This document shows, in pieces, positions 7,170 to 13,664 of a stretch of 13,935 nt of DNA. How positions within the stretch are numbered: position 1 is the first letter of the stretch; each line of letters opens with the position of its first letter. Made by a program: the position numbers and the translations under genes. Below the pieces are notes generated by a model. That model was not told the origin of the DNA. It saw only the letters and a list, made by a program, of their open reading frames with translations, and did no database searches. Origin of the DNA: Stenotrophomonas maltophilia (GTDB lineage Bacteria; Pseudomonadota; Gammaproteobacteria; Xanthomonadales; Xanthomonadaceae); contig DGIP01000108.1 in NCBI GenBank assembly GCA_002386405.1, forward strand, positions 1 to 13,935. Reading direction: 5' to 3'.

Positions 7170-7230
7170 GCGTCAAAGAAACAACGCGTGAACGTTAAAA
7201 AATTGTCGCTTTTGACGTTGATTTGACGCG
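7170..7230. promoter_or_regulatory. Cluster of TTTGACG half-sites, candidate operators for virB7
   Basis: GCGTCAAA (7170-7177) is a perfect inverted copy of TTTGACGC (7222-7229). Inside this pair, AACGTTAAAA (7191-7200) matches the reverse complement of TTTTGACGTT (7210-7219) in 9 of 10 bases. The two forward copies are 11 bp apart. Such a nested, helically phased arrangement suggests cooperative binding of a dimeric regulator across the promoter. Confidence 0.45.
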
Positions 7231-7250
7231 AATGTGTGGCATCGTATTTG
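7223..7250 (+). promoter_or_regulatory. Possible sigma70-type promoter for the virB operon
   Basis: TTGACG (7223-7228) is a near-consensus -35 element. With a 16-bp spacer it is followed by TATTTG (7245-7250), a weak -10 element. The -35 overlaps the last TTTGACG half-site, so a bound protein there would affect initiation. The transcript would start near 7257 and have a leader of roughly 290 bases before virB7. Confidence 0.35.
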
Positions 7251-7332
7251 TGATGGACGTTCTGTACGTCATGAATTTGTTGTTGAGACCAGTGCTGGAA
7301 GACATGCACTGAAGCAGTCAAGAGGAACATGG

Positions 7333-7515
7333 ATGGCTTTTCTCGGGTTGGGTGTGCAGGCGCAGGGGCCGGACAGGCGTTCGGGGCGTTTACACACCAG
7401 ACGGGGCGGGGGCCCGGTTGCACCGGTGAAAGGTGTTGCTTGCATCCAACGTTGCGTTGTCGGGCCTGACCGCAGGCCACGACACGCCAGCGTGTTGCCG
7501 TTTTTTCCCGGTTAA
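7333..7515 (+). CDS. Putative short leader ORF upstream of virB7 (60 residues; alternative 46-residue ORF at 7329-7469)
   Basis: AAGAGGA (7320-7326) stands 6 bases before ATG 7333, which opens a 60-codon frame ending at TAA 7513-7515, 34 bases before the virB7 start. The overlapping ATG 7329, with tighter spacing, opens a 46-codon frame that stops at TGA 7467-7469, exactly where a hairpin starts to turn. Neither product is recognised; both are rich in glycine and arginine, as chance frames in GC-rich DNA often are. If translated, either could work as a leader peptide affecting the downstream hairpins. I regard it as possible rather than likely. Confidence 0.25.
   Translation: MAFLGLGVQAQGPDRRSGRLHTRRGGGPVAPVKGVACIQRCVVGPDRRPRHASVLPFFPG
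7458..7506 (+). terminator. Attenuator-like pair of mutually exclusive hairpins before virB7
   Basis: Hairpin 1: TGTCG plus GGCCTG (7458-7468) pair, around loop ACCG, with CAGGCC (7473-7478) and, past one bulged A, CGACA (7480-7484), giving 11 base pairs. Hairpin 2: CGACACG (7480-7486), loop CCAG, CGTGTTG (7491-7497), 7 pairs including one G-U, followed after three bases by TTTTTT (7501-7506). They share 7480-7484 and cannot form together. Hairpin 2 with its T-run has intrinsic terminator form, though weak. This is the geometry of an attenuator. Confidence 0.4.
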
Positions 7516-7537
7516 AAGCCGCTATTCCGTACGTCAT

Positions 7538-7544
7538 AGGGAAG
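7538..7544 (+). promoter_or_regulatory. Ribosome binding site of virB7
   Basis: AGGGAAG ends 5 bases before ATG 7550. It fixes the start at 7550, giving a lipoprotein signal peptide of normal length, against the upstream in-frame ATG at 7433, which would bury the signal peptide. Confidence 0.7.
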
Positions 7545-7549
7545 TCCGT

Positions 7550-8008
7550 ATGAAGCAAGCGTTTCTGTCAAAGGGATCCATCAGCGTTGCCACCGCCGTT
7601 GCCGTGCTGCTGCTGGCCGGTTGCGCCACGCCGCCGGCGCCGGATTTCGGCGGTCGCTGGAAGCCGGTGAACCGCTTCGCCAGCACCACCATGGAAATTC
7701 CGCTGTACACCAGTTACGTGTACCAGGCCTCACCCATGGACGGGACCTTGAAGACCATGCTTGAACGCTGGGCCAAGGATTCGGGCATGACGCTGGATTA
7801 CCGCATCAGCTCCGATTACACGCTGTATGGCGCGGTTTCCACGATCGGCACCACCAATCCGCAGCAGGCCATGATCGATCTCACTGCCGCGTATGCAGGG
7901 CAGGGCGTGTCGGTGTCCATCGTCGGCAACCAGATCGTCGTGCAGTCCGCTTCCGCCGCCTCGCCGACCGCTGCCGCCGGCAGTGTCGACGCGTCCAGCG
8001 GAAGCTGA
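7550..8008 (+). CDS. virB7: VirB7 outer-membrane lipoprotein with N0-like domain
   Basis: This 152-residue protein has a lipoprotein signal peptide with lipobox LAGC, so Cys25 is the expected lipidation site. Directly after it comes DFGGRWKPVNRF (about 32-43), the motif by which Xanthomonas VirB7 binds the C-terminal domain of VirB9. Residues about 48-133 match the extra domain that makes Xanthomonadaceae VirB7 much longer than the 45-65 residue VirB7 of Agrobacterium; in X. citri it folds like the N0 domain of secretins and TonB-dependent receptors and forms an outer ring on the core complex. A serine/alanine-rich tail ends the protein. It anchors the core complex in the outer membrane. It is first in the virB run, with virB8 40 bases downstream. 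Confidence 0.93.
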   Translation: MKQAFLSKGSISVATAVAVLLLAGCATPPAPDFGGRWKPVNRFASTTMEIPLYTSYVYQASPMDGTLKTMLERWAKDSGMTLDYRISSDYTLYGAVSTIGTTNPQQAMIDLTAAYAGQGVSVSIVGNQIVVQSASAASPTAAAGSVDASSGS

Positions 8009-8048
8009 GTCCGCGCCCCCTTGATGTTCCAGCAGTACGGATGACCCC

Positions 8049-9182
8049 ATGTTCCGAAAGAAGGACGCAGGCAATAACCCCAAGGTCGACCAGGCGGTCG
8101 CCAAGGCGGTGAGCTACGAGTTGACCGTTGCCGACATGGCGCGCCGCAGCGAGCGTCGCGCCTGGTGGGTGGCGACCGGTTCGCTGGTGATGTCGCTGGC
8201 GTTGGCCGGCGGCTACTACTACATGCTGCCGTTGAAGGAGAAGGTGCCGTTCCTGGTGATGGCCGATGCCTACACCGGCAACGCGACCGTGGCCCGGTTG
8301 GCGGGTAACTTCGGTGACGGATCGATCACTGCCAACGAAGCCATCAACCGCAGCAACGTCGCCCAGTACGTGATGGCGCGCGAGTCGTTCGACTCGGCGG
8401 TGATGGGCCTGCGCGACTGGGAGCTGGTGTTTACCATGTCGAACGAAGCGGTGGCCGCCACCCAGCGCCAGCGCTATGCGAACAACAATCCGCAGAACCC
8501 AGTGTACGTGTACGGCACCAACAAGGCGATCCGGATCAAGATCCTGAGCATCACGCCGCTGGCCGCCGAAGGCAACGGCAGCTTCCGCGGCGCTTCGGTG
8601 CGCATCCAGCGCAGCCTGCTCGACAAGACCACCGGGGTTTCCCAGTTCCTGGACAACAAGCTGGTCACGATGCGTTTTGACTACCGCACCGACCTGGCGT
8701 TGAGCGAACAGGACCGGATTCTCAATCCGTTGGCGTTCCAGGTCACCGAGTACCGCGTCGACAACGACTACGCCCGCGGCGTGCCGGTGCCCGACGAAGC
8801 CGACATGGCCAAGCAGGCCAACCAGGCTGCCGCGGCCCAGGCCGCCCAGGCGGCTGCCGCGGCCGCCGCAGCGCAGGTGTATGACCCGAACAACCCGGCG
8901 GCTGCAACCATGATCGATCCGGCCACCGGCCAGCCTGTGGCAGTGCCGGCCCAGGCCGTACCCGGCCAGATGCTGGTGCCGGGGCAGCCGGTGCCGGGCC
9001 AGATGACGGTGCCGGGCCAGGCCGTGCCGGGGCAGGTGCCCGGCCAGCCGATGCAGCAGCAATTCCCCGGGCAGGCAATGCCGGGCCAGGCGATACCAGG
9101 ACAAGTCGCGCCGCGGCAACCGGCCAGCGTGCCGGCACAGAACGTTTCCACCGGAACTGCTGAGGGAGCAAGCAACCGATGA
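8049..9182 (+). CDS. virB8: VirB8 inner-membrane assembly factor with long repetitive C-terminal extension
   Basis: The protein has 377 residues: a cytoplasmic N-terminus, one membrane helix (about 39-60) and a periplasmic NTF2-like VirB8 domain ending near residue 245. NPLAFQVTEYRVD (226-238) is the family's conserved segment; here the usual glycine of the NPxG motif is alanine. Typical VirB8 ends near this point at about 230-240 residues. About 130 residues follow: an alanine/glutamine-rich stretch (253-276) and a low-complexity tail with nine PGQ triplets (305-352). VirB8 nucleates the inner-membrane complex. The stop overlaps the virB9 start (ATGA at 9179-9182), so the two are translationally coupled. 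Only a weak GGA precedes the ATG. Confidence 0.92.
   Translation: MFRKKDAGNNPKVDQAVAKAVSYELTVADMARRSERRAWWVATGSLVMSLALAGGYYYMLPLKEKVPFLVMADAYTGNATVARLAGNFGDGSITANEAINRSNVAQYVMARESFDSAVMGLRDWELVFTMSNEAVAATQRQRYANNNPQNPVYVYGTNKAIRIKILSITPLAAEGNGSFRGASVRIQRSLLDKTTGVSQFLDNKLVTMRFDYRTDLALSEQDRILNPLAFQVTEYRVDNDYARGVPVPDEADMAKQANQAAAAQAAQAAAAAAAAQVYDPNNPAAATMIDPATGQPVAVPAQAVPGQMLVPGQPVPGQMTVPGQAVPGQVPGQPMQQQFPGQAMPGQAIPGQVAPRQPASVPAQNVSTGTAEGASNR
8952..9104 (+). repeat. PGQ repeat region in virB8
   Basis: The DNA encodes nine PGQ triplets at irregular 4-9 residue spacing, mostly as VPGQ, MPGQ, FPGQ or IPGQ, using near-identical codons such as gtgccgggccag. It lies entirely inside the VirB8 C-terminal extension and probably expands or contracts by slippage or recombination. 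Confidence 0.8.
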
Positions 9183-9955
9183 GTAGTAGCAAACTTTGGT
9201 GGGCCGCATTGGCCTTGGTGCCGATGATGTCCCTGGTCTCCGCGCCTGCGAAGGCCCAGGTGGTCGACCACTACGAATACGAACAGGACCGCATCTATCC
9301 GGTGCGCACCGGCCTGGGTCTCACCACCCAGATCGAACTGAGCCCGAACGAGAAGATCCTGGATTACAGCACCGGCTTCAGCAGTGGCTGGGAGCTGACC
9401 CGTCGCGAGAACGTGTTTTACCTCAAGCCGAAGAACGTCGACGTGGACACCAACATGATGGTGCGCACCGAGACCCATTCGTACATCTTCGAATTGAAGG
9501 TGGTGGCCACCGATTGGCGCCAGCTCGAACAGGCGCGCCGTGCCGGCGTGCAGTACAAGATTGCCTTCAGCTACCCCAGCGATACCGAATTCGGTACCGC
9601 CCAGCAGGCGGTGGATGAAGAGGTCAAGCCGCTGCTCAGCTCGGAACTGGCCAAGGATCGCCAGTACAACTTCGACTATTCGTACTCCACCCGCCGCGCC
9701 AAGAAGATGGGCTGGCTGATTCCGGTCAACGCCTACGACGATGGCCGTTTCACCTACCTGAAACTGCCGGCGTCGCCGGAGTACAAGACGGGCATTTTCC
9801 CGGCGGTGTTCGGCCGTGAGAGCGAGTACGGTGAGGATTTCGTGGTCAACACGACGGTGGAGGGCAATTCGCTCATCGTGCATGGCACCTATCCCTACCT
9901 GGTCATCCGTCACGGTGACAACGTCGTTGGTCTGCGAAGGAACGTGAAGAAATGA
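9179..9955 (+). CDS. virB9: VirB9 periplasmic core-complex protein
   Basis: This 258-residue protein has a cleavable signal peptide, probably cut after APAKA (residue 26). The N-terminal domain (about 27-140) holds NMMVRTETHSYIFELKV (92-108), the typical VirB9/CagX strand pair. The C-terminal domain (about 175-258) includes GWLIPVNAYDDGRFTYLKL, the region that binds the VirB7 N-terminal motif. VirB9 forms, with VirB7 and VirB10, the ring spanning periplasm and outer membrane. It has a GAGGGAG site (9162-9168) of its own besides overlapping the virB8 stop, and its own stop overlaps the virB10 start. No unusual residues were noted. Confidence 0.95.
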   Translation: MSSSKLWWAALALVPMMSLVSAPAKAQVVDHYEYEQDRIYPVRTGLGLTTQIELSPNEKILDYSTGFSSGWELTRRENVFYLKPKNVDVDTNMMVRTETHSYIFELKVVATDWRQLEQARRAGVQYKIAFSYPSDTEFGTAQQAVDEEVKPLLSSELAKDRQYNFDYSYSTRRAKKMGWLIPVNAYDDGRFTYLKLPASPEYKTGIFPAVFGRESEYGEDFVVNTTVEGNSLIVHGTYPYLVIRHGDNVVGLRRNVKK

Positions 9956-11202
9956 GCCAGCACAACACTCCCGGCAACGAGCCGAACCACGGCCGCGACG
10001 ACGGCGACGCGCCGAGCAATCCGTATTACGGCCAGAACGTGGCCGACAACAATCCCAACCTCGATGCCGCCGCGCCGCAGCTGCGCTCGGCCGAGGAACA
10101 GCGCCTGAACCGCAAGGCGCTGGCGTTCCTGGGCGGCATCCTGGTGTTGATCATCGCAATGGGCTTCCTGCTGCTGCGCAAGAGCAGCGACGACCAGGAC
10201 GGCCCGGCCAGGGTCAACGAACAGGCACGCGTGTCCACCCCGGAACTGCCGACCGCGCAGCCGGTGCTGCCGCAGGCCCCGGTCGCCGATGCGCAGCCCA
10301 TTGAAATGCTGCCGCCGTTGCCGCCGCCGGCACAGGACAACCCGTACCGCACGCCGCCGGCGATTCCCGACGACTCGGGCTTCTCCAACGAACCGCGTCA
10401 GCCTTCGCTGCTGGATCGCCGCATGGCGTCGGGCAATGGTGTAGGCGGTGGTGCGCTCGGCGGGTCCGATGCGCAGGGTGGGGCAGGCGGCCGTCCGGAT
10501 GATGAGTACACCCGCGCGATGATGGCGCAGCTGCCGGGTGCGCAGCAGCCGGCACCGACCAAGGTCCGCCGCGGTCCCGACGTGGAAGATGTCTCCAGCG
10601 CTGCCTTCATCCGCAGCCCGGATGCACTGCTGGTGCGCGGCACCTACCTGCGCTGCGTGCTGGAAACCCGCATCATCACCGACGTCTCCGGCTTTACCTC
10701 GTGCCTGCTGACCGAGCCGGTGTATTCGATCAACGGCCGCAGCCTGCTGCTGCCGAAGGGTTCGAAGATCTACGGTGCGTATGGCGGCGGCCCGAAGGGC
10801 AAGCGCGTGGAAGTGATCTGGGACCGCATCACCACCCCGAACGGCATCGACGTGGCCATGTCCAGCCCGGGCATCGACCAGCTCGGTGGCGCCGGCCATC
10901 CGGGCGACTACAGCGCGCACTGGGGCAGCCGTATCGCCTCGGCGCTGATGATCAGCCTGATCGCGGACGCCTTCAAATATGCCGCGGCCGAACACGGCCC
11001 GGAGACCACCACCATCAGCAGCAGCGGTTTCGCCGTGCAGTCGCCCTATGAGAGCGCCACCGCGCGCAGCATGGAGCGCCTTGCCAACGAAGCGATGAGC
11101 GAGCGTCGCCCGCCCACCGTCACCATCAACCAAGGCACCGTGATGAGTGTCTACGTGGCCAAGGACGTCGATTTCAGCGACGTGCTGCCGCGCCGCCGCT
11201 GA
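9952..11202 (+). CDS. virB10: VirB10 envelope-spanning core-complex protein
   Basis: This 416-residue protein has a cytoplasmic N-terminus rich in Asn/Asp/Pro, one inner-membrane helix (about 56-75), a proline-rich periplasmic linker (96-140), a glycine-rich patch (161-181) and the conserved TrbI/VirB10 beta-barrel domain (about 220-408). The barrel domain includes FIRSPDALLVRGTYLRCVLE and, at 321-341, SAHWGSRIASALMISLIADAF, which corresponds to the antenna helices crossing the outer membrane in other VirB10 proteins. VirB10 spans both membranes and relays ATP-dependent signals from VirD4 and VirB11 to the pore. GAAGGA (9936-9941) serves as ribosome site, besides coupling through the ATGA overlap with virB9. 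Confidence 0.95.
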   Translation: MSQHNTPGNEPNHGRDDGDAPSNPYYGQNVADNNPNLDAAAPQLRSAEEQRLNRKALAFLGGILVLIIAMGFLLLRKSSDDQDGPARVNEQARVSTPELPTAQPVLPQAPVADAQPIEMLPPLPPPAQDNPYRTPPAIPDDSGFSNEPRQPSLLDRRMASGNGVGGGALGGSDAQGGAGGRPDDEYTRAMMAQLPGAQQPAPTKVRRGPDVEDVSSAAFIRSPDALLVRGTYLRCVLETRIITDVSGFTSCLLTEPVYSINGRSLLLPKGSKIYGAYGGGPKGKRVEVIWDRITTPNGIDVAMSSPGIDQLGGAGHPGDYSAHWGSRIASALMISLIADAFKYAAAEHGPETTTISSSGFAVQSPYESATARSMERLANEAMSERRPPTVTINQGTVMSVYVAKDVDFSDVLPRRR

Positions 11203-11217
11203 TCGCCTGGACAGAAC

Positions 11218-12267
11218 ATGGACGCCGAAGTGGCCCCTGTAGCCGACGTTTCCAGTGAGTTTCTCAGGTACCAGTACGAGGTCCTGGGCATTCACCAGTA
11301 CATGACCTCGCCCGATGTGACGGAAATCTGCATCAACCGTCCGGGCGAGGTGTACCTGGAAACGCGTGACGGATGGCAGCGTGTGGAAGTTCCCACGCTG
11401 ACCTTCGAGCGTGCGCGCCAGTTCTGTACCGCCGTGGTCAATGAAAGCAACACCGGCCAGCGCATCACCGACGTCGATCCGGTGGTGTCGCTGACCTTCC
11501 CGACCGGCCAGCGCGCCCAGTTCGTGATCCCGCCGGCGTGCGACGCCGGCAAGGTGTCGATCACCATCCGCCTGCCGTCCAAGCACACCAAGACCCTGGA
11601 GCAGTACCAGAGCGACGGGTTCTTCAACCAGATCCTGGAACAGGGCCACGCGCTGAGCGAACAGGACCAGGAACTGCTGGCGCTGCGCCAGAACCGCGAT
11701 TACGCCGAGTTCTTCCGCAAGGCCGTGCAGTACCGCAAGAACATCGTGGTGTCCGGTGCCACCGGCAGCGGCAAGACCACCTTCATGAAGTCGCTGGTCA
11801 ACCACATCCCGGCCAACGAACGCCTGGTCACCATCGAAGATGCGCGCGAGCTGTTCATCAGCCAGCCCAACGTGGTGCACCTGCTGTATTCCAAGGGCGG
11901 GCAGAGCGCCAGCAACGTCACCGCCAAGAGCTGCATGGAAGCGTGCCTGCGCATGAAGCCGGACCGCATCATCCTGGCCGAGCTTCGCGGCGATGAAGCG
12001 TTCTACTTCATCCGCAACTGCGCCTCCGGCCATCCCGGCTCGATCACCAGCTGCCACGCCGGCAGCCCGGAACAGACCTGGGACCAGCTGGGCCTGATGG
12101 TGAAGGCCTCGGCCGAAGGCTCCGGCCTGGAGTTCTCGGTGATCAAGCGCCTGCTGAAGATGACCATCGATGTGGTCGTGCACATCAAGGCGCATGCCGG
12201 CAGCCGCTACATCACCGGCATCGATTTCAGCCCCGAACGCGCGTTGGCCGCAGGGAGTGATGCCTGA
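11218..12267 (+). CDS. virB11: VirB11 hexameric traffic ATPase
   Basis: This 349-residue cytoplasmic ATPase of the PulE/VirB11 family shows Walker A GATGSGKTT (180-188), Asp box TIEDARE (205-211), Walker B IILAELRGDEA (251-261) and His box GHPGSITSCHA (271-281). The N-terminal domain occupies about 12-125. VirB11 hexamers act with VirB4 and VirD4 to switch between pilus assembly and substrate transfer at the inner face of the inner membrane. The gene starts 15 bases after virB10 with only a weak purine-rich site, so translation probably depends on virB10. The stop codon shares one base with the virB1 start (TGATG at 12265-12269). No key residue appears to be missing. Confidence 0.96.
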   Translation: MDAEVAPVADVSSEFLRYQYEVLGIHQYMTSPDVTEICINRPGEVYLETRDGWQRVEVPTLTFERARQFCTAVVNESNTGQRITDVDPVVSLTFPTGQRAQFVIPPACDAGKVSITIRLPSKHTKTLEQYQSDGFFNQILEQGHALSEQDQELLALRQNRDYAEFFRKAVQYRKNIVVSGATGSGKTTFMKSLVNHIPANERLVTIEDARELFISQPNVVHLLYSKGGQSASNVTAKSCMEACLRMKPDRIILAELRGDEAFYFIRNCASGHPGSITSCHAGSPEQTWDQLGLMVKASAEGSGLEFSVIKRLLKMTIDVVVHIKAHAGSRYITGIDFSPERALAAGSDA

Positions 12268-13220
12268 TGCTGCCCGGTCTTGAAGCCATGGTGTGTCCGG
12301 AAATGGCGGTGTCCATGGACGTGATGCAGCACGTGATCAACGTGGAATCCTCGCGCAACCCCTACGCCATCGGCGTGGTCGGCGGCGCGCTGGTGCGCCA
12401 GCCCAAGCAGCTGGACGAGGCCCTGGCCACCGTCCGCATGCTGGAAGAGAAGGGCTACAACTTCTCGGTGGGCCTGGCCCAGGTCAACCGCTACAACCTG
12501 GCCAAGTACGGGCTGGATTCGTACGAGAAGGCCTTCCAGCAATGCCCGAACCTGCAGGCCGCCTCGCGCATCCTGGCCGAGTGCTATGGCCGCTCGGGCA
12601 AGGACTGGGGCAAGTCCTTCAGCTGCTACTACTCAGGCAACTTCACCACCGGCTACCGCCACGGCTACGTGCAGAAGGTCTTTGCCTCCATCGCGCGCCA
12701 GCGCGGCAGCATGGTGGCCGCCAACGGCGCCGCCCCCATTGACGTGGTCAGCCGCGCCCAACGCCGCGTGGTGGATGTGGCCCACCACCCCCAGTTCAGC
12801 GGCCCGCCGCAGGGCGTGGCCGAAGCCCGCGTGCAGGCCATGCAGGCGCTCTCGCCCGCGTATGCACAGGCCGTCGTGCCGGTGGACCCGGCGCGCGCCT
12901 ACGAGGTGTACCCCTCCACCGGCGCGATGGTGCGCGGTGGCCTGGTCCGCACCGCCGACGCGGCGCTGTCTCGCGTGGTGATGGGGGCCATGGACCAGGT
13001 GGTGCCGCAGCCGCAGGCCGCCCAGATGCCCGCATCGCAGCCTATCGCGCAGCAACCGATCGCGCCACAACCCATGCCGGCGGAGAACGACGGCGGCCCG
13101 GTGGTGGTGCGCGCGTGGAGTGAACGCAATGCCCCGGTGGCACTGCCCGCGCAGGCCATGCCTGCACAGGCCATGCCGGTACAGAACATCCCCCCAGGGG
13201 ATGAAGCCTTCGTGTTCTGA
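12267..13220 (+). CDS. virB1: VirB1 lytic transglycosylase without visible signal peptide
   Basis: The 317-residue protein opens almost at once with the transglycosylase fold: VINVESSRNPYAIGV (23-37), with Glu27 as probable catalytic acid, and FSVGLAQVNRYNL (66-78), the G-L-x-Q-x-N motif of VirB1-type SLT enzymes. CYYSGNF (120-126) completes the core near residue 145. VirB1 cuts glycan strands so that the T4SS can cross the wall. No hydrophobic signal sequence precedes the domain, and no alternative upstream start is available because virB11 ends there. Residues after about 155 are a long, poorly structured tail with PQ-rich (around 255-275) and PAQAMPAQAMPVQ (about 295-307) repeats. It is coupled to virB11 by a one-base stop/start overlap. 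Confidence 0.9.
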   Translation: MLPGLEAMVCPEMAVSMDVMQHVINVESSRNPYAIGVVGGALVRQPKQLDEALATVRMLEEKGYNFSVGLAQVNRYNLAKYGLDSYEKAFQQCPNLQAASRILAECYGRSGKDWGKSFSCYYSGNFTTGYRHGYVQKVFASIARQRGSMVAANGAAPIDVVSRAQRRVVDVAHHPQFSGPPQGVAEARVQAMQALSPAYAQAVVPVDPARAYEVYPSTGAMVRGGLVRTADAALSRVVMGAMDQVVPQPQAAQMPASQPIAQQPIAPQPMPAENDGGPVVVRAWSERNAPVALPAQAMPAQAMPVQNIPPGDEAFVF

Positions 13221-13265
13221 AGGACCGATCCAGTCGTGTTAGACCATCAACAAGGAAAACCCACC

Positions 13266-13664
13266 ATGAAGCGTAACAATCTCGATATCGCCAACGCCCA
13301 GCGCTCGCTGAAGACCGTCCTGATGGCCGTTGCCTTCGTTGCCGCGGTCTTCGTGCCGGACGTGTTCGCCCAGACCAACTTCGGCGGCACCGACAAGAAG
13401 GTCTGTGGCTTCTTCGACAACATCAACGGCCTGCTGAACATCGCTTCGATCGCCGTGGTGACCATCGCCGTCATCTTCGCCGGCTACCAGATCGCCTTCG
13501 CCCACAAGCGCATCGGTGACGTGGCCCCGATCCTGATCGGTGGCCTGCTGATCGGCGCGGCCGGCCAGATCGCCAAGATGCTGCTCGGTGACGGCAACGC
13601 CAGCTCCTGCGCCGGCAGCGCCACCGGCGCCATCATGAACGCCGTCCAGTACTACAGTGCATAA
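13266..13664 (+). CDS. virB2: VirB2 major pilin precursor
   Basis: ATG 13266 follows AAGGA (13253-13257) and gives 132 residues. The upstream in-frame GTG at 13236 is rejected for lack of a site and because it would lengthen an already long leader. A 35-residue signal peptide ends at PDVFA with cleavage before QTNFGG. The mature part, about 97 residues, has two hydrophobic helices (about 55-75 and 85-105) around a short charged loop AHKRIGD, the hairpin topology of VirB2 pilins. Two cysteines (in KKVCGFF and SSCAGS) flank the helices and could form a disulfide. The mature subunits build the T4SS pilus and conduit. The 45-base gap before the gene is the largest after virB8. Confidence 0.92.
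   Translation: MKRNNLDIANAQRSLKTVLMAVAFVAAVFVPDVFAQTNFGGTDKKVCGFFDNINGLLNIASIAVVTIAVIFAGYQIAFAHKRIGDVAPILIGGLLIGAAGQIAKMLLGDGNASSCAGSATGAIMNAVQYYSA

Larger units (their letters stand above)
7144..7549. other. virD4-virB7 intergenic leader region (406 bp)
   Basis: The gap contains no convincing large gene. Its first 90 bases are AT-richer and hold four TTTGACG-like half-sites and a possible promoter. The rest is GC-rich and holds two short ORFs behind a purine-rich site, a long hairpin (7458-7484), an overlapping hairpin followed by six T's (7480-7506), and the virB7 ribosome binding site. A 13-base motif, TTCTGTACGTCAT at 7260-7272, recurs with one change as TTCCGTACGTCAT at 7525-7537, just before that site. 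No strong terminator is seen directly after virD4. Confidence 0.7.

Noticed and set aside
7094..7558. Minus-strand frame covering the virD4-virB7 gap
   Set aside because: No ribosome site or recognised domain; it crosses the promoter-like, hairpin and virB7 start signals that read on the other strand.
7881..9209. Long antisense frame opposite virB8
   Set aside because: Its histidine/arginine/leucine repeats are the mirror of the PGQ repeats and codon bias of virB8; no ribosome site or family.
8768..9913. Antisense frame opposite virB9 and the end of virB8
   Set aside because: Compositional shadow; contains the reversed PGQ region and no recognised domain.
9910..12195. Very long antisense open frame opposite virB10 and virB11
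   Set aside because: It is histidine-, arginine- and glycine-rich without recognisable motifs, and it mirrors two well-supported genes; high third-position GC keeps such frames open.
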